DNA of 64,000 nucleotides from Bradyrhizobium elkanii WSM2783 (GTDB lineage Bacteria > Pseudomonadota > Alphaproteobacteria > Rhizobiales > Xanthobacteraceae), in NCBI RefSeq assembly GCF_000472865.1, contig NZ_AXAP01000027.1:1-64000 (forward strand), written 5' to 3'. Below the pieces are notes generated by a model. It saw nothing but the letters and a program-made list of their open reading frames with translations, had not been told where the DNA came from and made no database searches. Below are positions 60,791-64,000 of the stretch, piece by piece. The position numbers and the translations under genes are program-made. Numbering within the stretch: the first letter of the stretch is position 1; each line of letters starts with the position of its first letter.

Positions 60791-60807
60791 GGTCGAATTA
60801 TTCGACC
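60791..60807. promoter_or_regulatory. LysR-type operator palindrome
   Basis: GGTCGAAT-T-ATTCGACC is a perfect 8-1-8 palindrome containing the LTTR T-N11-A motif (TCGAATTATTCGA). A second smaller palindrome ATTCGAAT lies at 60833-60840, which could be the activation site closer to the binding-protein promoter. Both are located between the LysR gene and the transporter gene starts. Confidence 0.65.
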
Positions 60808-60893
60808 TCAGACCTCTAATTTCAATGCTTTTATTCGAATGCGGGATTTGCCATCATTTTCCATCCCGGCAGGTAGTGGTGGAGAATTGTTCT

Positions 60894-62114
60894 ATGAATA
60901 AGTCTTGGGTCGCTCGTTACGCGCGTCTTGCAGCCCCGCTATGGGTGGCAGCGGTTCTCTGCGGCACGCTGGCGTCCAACGCGTCGGCCGAGGACGTCAT
61001 CCGTTTCGGCGCCCCGCTGCCGATCACCGGCCCGCTCGCGCCAGAAGCGATCAAGCAGCAGCAGGGTTATGACCTCTGGGCCGAGGAGGCGAACAAGGCC
61101 GGCGGCATTTCCGTCGGCGGCAAGAAATACAAGGTCGAGATCGTCTACGCCGACTATCAGTCGAACACGCCGCGCGCGGTGCAGGCGACCGAGCAGATGA
61201 TCACCCAGGGCAATGTCAACTTCATGTTCGGCGCCTTCGGCTCCGGCGCGGCCAAGGCGGCCAGCACCGTATCCGAGAAGTACAAGGTGCCGACGCTGGC
61301 GGCGACTGCATCCTCGGTCCAGGTCTACGACCAGGGCTACAAATATCTGTTCGGCACCTTCACGCCGAACGACACGCTGACGACACCGCTGACCCAGATC
61401 ATCAAGGCCAAGGTGCCCGAGGTGAAGAAGGTCGCCATCCTCGCGCGCAACGATCTGTTCCCTCTCGCGATCGCGCAGGAAATGGAGAAGTCGGCGAAGG
61501 CGAACGGCTTCGACCTCGTCTATTTCGAGAAATATGCGATCGGCACGCTCGATCACTCGGCGGCATTGTCGCAGATCAAGTCGCTGGCGCCGCAATGGAT
61601 CTTCGTCACCGGTTACATCAACGACCTGCTCCTGGTGCGCAAACAGATGGCAGACCAGGAGATGAAGGCGCCGGTCGTCACCATGATCGCCGGTCCCGCC
61701 TACCAGGAATTCATCGAGTCCGGTGGCAAGACCGCCGAGAACATCACCAGCGCCTCCTGGTGGCATCCGGCCGCGCGATATGAGGGCAAGGACATCTTCG
61801 GCGCGACCGAGAATTTCGTGAAGCTGTTCAAGGCCAAGTACAAGAGCGAGCCGGACTATGGCCAGGCGTCGGCGGCGTTGTGCGGCGCGCTGTTCCAGAT
61901 GGCGATCGAAAAGGCCGGCTCGCTCGATCGCGACAAGGTACGCGATGAACTCGCCAAGCTCGACGTGGTGACTTTCTTCGGCCCCGTCAGGTTTGGTGCC
62001 AACGGCCAGATCAACTCGCTCGACCCGCCGGTCTTCCAGATCCAGGGCGCCAAGCCCGTGGTGCTGTTCCCGGAAGCCATCAAGCAGGGCGACCTCAAGG
62101 TCGGCGTCAATTGA
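60894..62114 (+). CDS. ABC transporter substrate-binding protein (amino-acid/aromatic type)
   Basis: A 406-residue periplasmic binding protein with signal peptide (LAAPLWVAAVLCGTLASNASAE). VIRFGAPLPITGPLAPEAIKQQQGYDLWAEEANKAGG and the later NFMFGAFGSGAAKAAS and VAILARNDLFPLAIAQ segments fit the LivJ-like family. The start follows GGTGGAG. It is the binding component for the permeases that follow. Substrate may be anthranilate, another aromatic acid or branched-chain amino acids; the LysR gene and catabolic neighbours favour an aromatic. Confidence 0.9.
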   Translation: MNKSWVARYARLAAPLWVAAVLCGTLASNASAEDVIRFGAPLPITGPLAPEAIKQQQGYDLWAEEANKAGGISVGGKKYKVEIVYADYQSNTPRAVQATEQMITQGNVNFMFGAFGSGAAKAASTVSEKYKVPTLAATASSVQVYDQGYKYLFGTFTPNDTLTTPLTQIIKAKVPEVKKVAILARNDLFPLAIAQEMEKSAKANGFDLVYFEKYAIGTLDHSAALSQIKSLAPQWIFVTGYINDLLLVRKQMADQEMKAPVVTMIAGPAYQEFIESGGKTAENITSASWWHPAARYEGKDIFGATENFVKLFKAKYKSEPDYGQASAALCGALFQMAIEKAGSLDRDKVRDELAKLDVVTFFGPVRFGANGQINSLDPPVFQIQGAKPVVLFPEAIKQGDLKVGVN

Positions 62115-62149
62115 TGACCACCGTCATTTAGCTCGATTAGGCATCCCTC

Positions 62150-63016
62150 ATGCACGCAGCCCAGATACTGGTGAACGCCGTCGTTCTCGGCTGCCTTTAT
62201 GCCTGCATCGCGATCGGCTTCTCGCTGGTCTGGGGCGTGCTCAACGTCATCAACCTGATCCACGGCTCCTTCATCGTGCTCGGCGCTTATCTCGCCTACG
62301 GGCTCTACAACGCGCTGCACGTCTCGCCCTGGTACTCGGTCGCGGTCGCTGCGCCGCTGTTCTTCGTGCTCGGCTACCTCCTGCAGCGGCTGTTGCTCAA
62401 CCGCGTGATCACCGCCCCCGTGCTGGTGACGCTGACGATGACGTTCGGGCTCGACCTGATCCTGAACAACGCGATGATCTATTTCTTCAAGGCTGACTAC
62501 CGCAAGCTGACGCTGACGCCGTCGCTCGGCTCGGTGTCGATCTTCGATGTGGTGGTTCCGGTCGATCGTCTGATCGCGACGGTCTCCGCGCTGGCGCTGA
62601 CCGGATTGCTCTATCTCCTGCTGCGACGCTCGCGCGTCGGGCGCGCCATTGTCGCGGTGCGTCTCGACCGCGACGCGGCGGTGTTGATGGGCGTCGACGT
62701 CAAGTCGATCTACGCGGTTGCGTTCGGCCTCGGCGCAGCACTCGCCGGCTGCGCCGGCGTGCTGATGGCGCTGATCTTTCCGATCTCGCCGTTGACCTCG
62801 TCGGGCTATCTCGGAAAAGCCTTCGTGGTCTGCGTGCTCGGCGGCCTCGGCAGCGTCTCGGGCGCGCTCGCGGGCGGGCTGCTGCTGGCGCTGGTCGAAG
62901 GGATCGGCTCGACGTTCTTCGGCCCGGCTCACGCGACTACGCTGTCCTTCATCCTGCTCATCGTCTTCCTGATCCTGCGCCCGCAGGGGCTCCTTGGCCG
63001 GAAGGGTTTTGAATGA
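62150..63016 (+). CDS. livH: Branched-chain-type ABC permease, LivH-like
   Basis: A 288-residue inner-membrane permease with eight or so helices: LVNAVVLGCLYACIAIGFSLVWGVLNVINLIHGSFIVLGAYLAYGL at the N-terminus is a LivH signature, and GLGSVSGALAGGLLLALVEGIG near the C-terminus forms the ATPase-coupling loop region. Starts 35 bp after the binding-protein gene and overlaps the next permease by 4 bp (ATGA). Confidence 0.93.
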   Translation: MHAAQILVNAVVLGCLYACIAIGFSLVWGVLNVINLIHGSFIVLGAYLAYGLYNALHVSPWYSVAVAAPLFFVLGYLLQRLLLNRVITAPVLVTLTMTFGLDLILNNAMIYFFKADYRKLTLTPSLGSVSIFDVVVPVDRLIATVSALALTGLLYLLLRRSRVGRAIVAVRLDRDAAVLMGVDVKSIYAVAFGLGAALAGCAGVLMALIFPISPLTSSGYLGKAFVVCVLGGLGSVSGALAGGLLLALVEGIGSTFFGPAHATTLSFILLIVFLILRPQGLLGRKGFE

Positions 63017-63948
63017 CGAAGTCGAATATCGCTCTGCTTGTCCTGCTCGCGGTTGTCGCATCGCTGCCGCTGTTTGGCGGCGCCTATGCGCTGCGGCTCG
63101 GCACCATCGCCTGCATGTATGCGATCCTCGCGCTGTCCTGGAACGTGGTCGGCGGCTTTGCCGGCTATCCCTCGTTTGCGACCGCCGCCTTCTTCGGCTT
63201 CGGCGCCTACACCACGGGCGTGCTGCTGGGCAAGGGATTGCCGCTCTGGCTTGGCGTCGTCATCTCCGCGGTCGCCGCCTTGTTGATCACGGCGGCACTT
63301 GGCGCGGCTCTGCTGCGCCTGCGGGGACATTACTTTGCGATCGCAAGCCTCTCGCTGGTCGAGGTGCTGCGCGAGCTCGTCAATAATGCCACCGATCTCA
63401 CCGGCGGCGGCATGGGCCTCAACATCCCCCTGGTGTCCGGCTCCGGCGTGCTCGCGGAAGCGATGTTCTTCTTCTACGCGATGTGGATCCTGCTGCTGCT
63501 CACCGCGCTGATGGTGATGGCCGTCGCCGGCTCGAAGCTCGGCTTCGGGCTCGCCTGCATCCGCCAGAACGAGACCGCCTCCAGCATGGTCGGCCTCAAC
63601 ACCACTCTTTACAAGAGCATCGCCTTCGGCCTGTCGGCCTGTTTCGTCAGTGCCGCCGGCGGTGTCTATGCCGCCTGGGTGCACTATATCGATCCGTCCG
63701 ATGTCTTCGACATCCTCTATTCGGTGAAACCGATCGTGATGGCGCTGATGGGCGGCCTCGGCTCGCCGCTCGGCGTTGCCTGCGGCGCATTCCTCTATCT
63801 CGGATTAGAGGAGGTGGTCTGGCGCAACTACATCCAGATCCACACCGGCGTGCTCGGGCTGATCATCGTCCTCTTGCTGCTGTTCCTGCCGCATGGCCTG
63901 ATCTCATTGCGGCCATCCAACCTTTGGCGACGGGTCAAGCATGTCTGA
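63013..63948 (+). CDS. livM: Branched-chain-type ABC permease, LivM-like
   Basis: A 311-residue permease. TIACMYAILALSWNVVGGFAGYPSFATAAFFGFGAYTTGVL is the typical LivM opening (with tyrosine and proline where many have GQLSLG), and IRQNETASSMVGLNTTLYKSIAF is the conserved cytoplasmic coupling loop. It ends 8 bp into the next gene. Together with LivH it forms the membrane channel for the upstream binding protein. Confidence 0.93.
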   Translation: MTKSNIALLVLLAVVASLPLFGGAYALRLGTIACMYAILALSWNVVGGFAGYPSFATAAFFGFGAYTTGVLLGKGLPLWLGVVISAVAALLITAALGAALLRLRGHYFAIASLSLVEVLRELVNNATDLTGGGMGLNIPLVSGSGVLAEAMFFFYAMWILLLLTALMVMAVAGSKLGFGLACIRQNETASSMVGLNTTLYKSIAFGLSACFVSAAGGVYAAWVHYIDPSDVFDILYSVKPIVMALMGGLGSPLGVACGAFLYLGLEEVVWRNYIQIHTGVLGLIIVLLLLFLPHGLISLRPSNLWRRVKHV

Positions 63949-64000
63949 GATCCTTCGCCTCGAAAATGTATCAAGGCATTTCAGCGGCCTGCAGGCGCTG
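63941..64000 (+). CDS. livG: LivG-type ABC ATP-binding protein, N-terminus only
   Basis: The first 20 codons (MSEILRLENVSRHFSGLQAL) match the opening of LivG-type ATPases. The start overlaps livM by 8 bp. The Walker motifs lie beyond the window edge. Confidence 0.8.
   Translation, partial: MSEILRLENVSRHFSGLQAL

Overview
The window reads as a GC-rich chromosomal segment of an alphaproteobacterium, most likely Bradyrhizobium or a close relative in the Nitrobacteraceae. The reasons are the gene repertoire (DUF1194, DUF983, HdeD, MocR-type regulators, a CoA-dependent aminobenzoate pathway next to Liv transporters) and several families of dispersed palindromic intergenic repeats of a kind I associate with that genus. 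I see no rRNA or tRNA genes, CRISPR array or complete mobile element. An IS630-type transposase is cut by the left edge, and a livG-type ATPase gene is cut by the right edge.

Layout. (1) 1-12.9 kb is a mixed accessory and stress region: IS630 remnant, AraC regulator divergent from a secreted alpha/beta hydrolase, a second hydrolase, DUF302 and SnoaL-like proteins, then a same-strand run of glutaminase, 14-TM MFS exporter, HdeD and a secreted amidohydrolase, followed by a PpiC isomerase, a TonB-C-like protein and a lytic transglycosylase. (2) 13-25.3 kb holds a Bcr/CflA exporter, a DUF1194 protein, a fused double-permease ABC protein without a visible ATPase, about 1 kb of repeats including a strongly foldable element, an AraC-TonB receptor-PepSY-small membrane protein iron-uptake unit, and a MocR regulator divergent from a DUF983 gene. 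(3) 25.6-48.4 kb is a large exopolysaccharide locus. The minus-strand genes encode export, chain-length kinase, polymerase, two acyltransferases, flippase and glycosyltransferases. The plus-strand genes encode the priming sugar transferase, GDP-mannose synthesis, an FkbM methyltransferase and UDP-glucose dehydrogenase. A GH10 glycosidase is inserted against the minus-strand direction. The set resembles gum/acetan (Wzx/Wzy-type) loci and suggests a mannose- and glucuronate-containing, acylated polymer. (4) 48.8-64 kb is a catabolic region for 2-aminobenzoate (anthranilate) or a close analogue through its CoA thioester: fused monooxygenase/reductase, SDR, crotonase, RidA-like protein, FAD monooxygenase, cupin, substrate-binding protein, MarR regulator, kynurenine-formamidase-like hydrolase, aryl-CoA ligase, LysR regulator and a Liv-type ABC importer.

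The strongest regulatory observations are in region 4. Near-identical A/T palindromes with the core TTTTAAGyATAAAA sit in the promoters of the monooxygenase operon and of the ligase gene, which points to one shared repressor, most simply the MarR protein encoded between them. A perfect 17-bp palindrome with LysR T-N11-A geometry lies between the LysR gene and the transporter genes. All function assignments rest on motifs and gene order read by eye; no database search was run.
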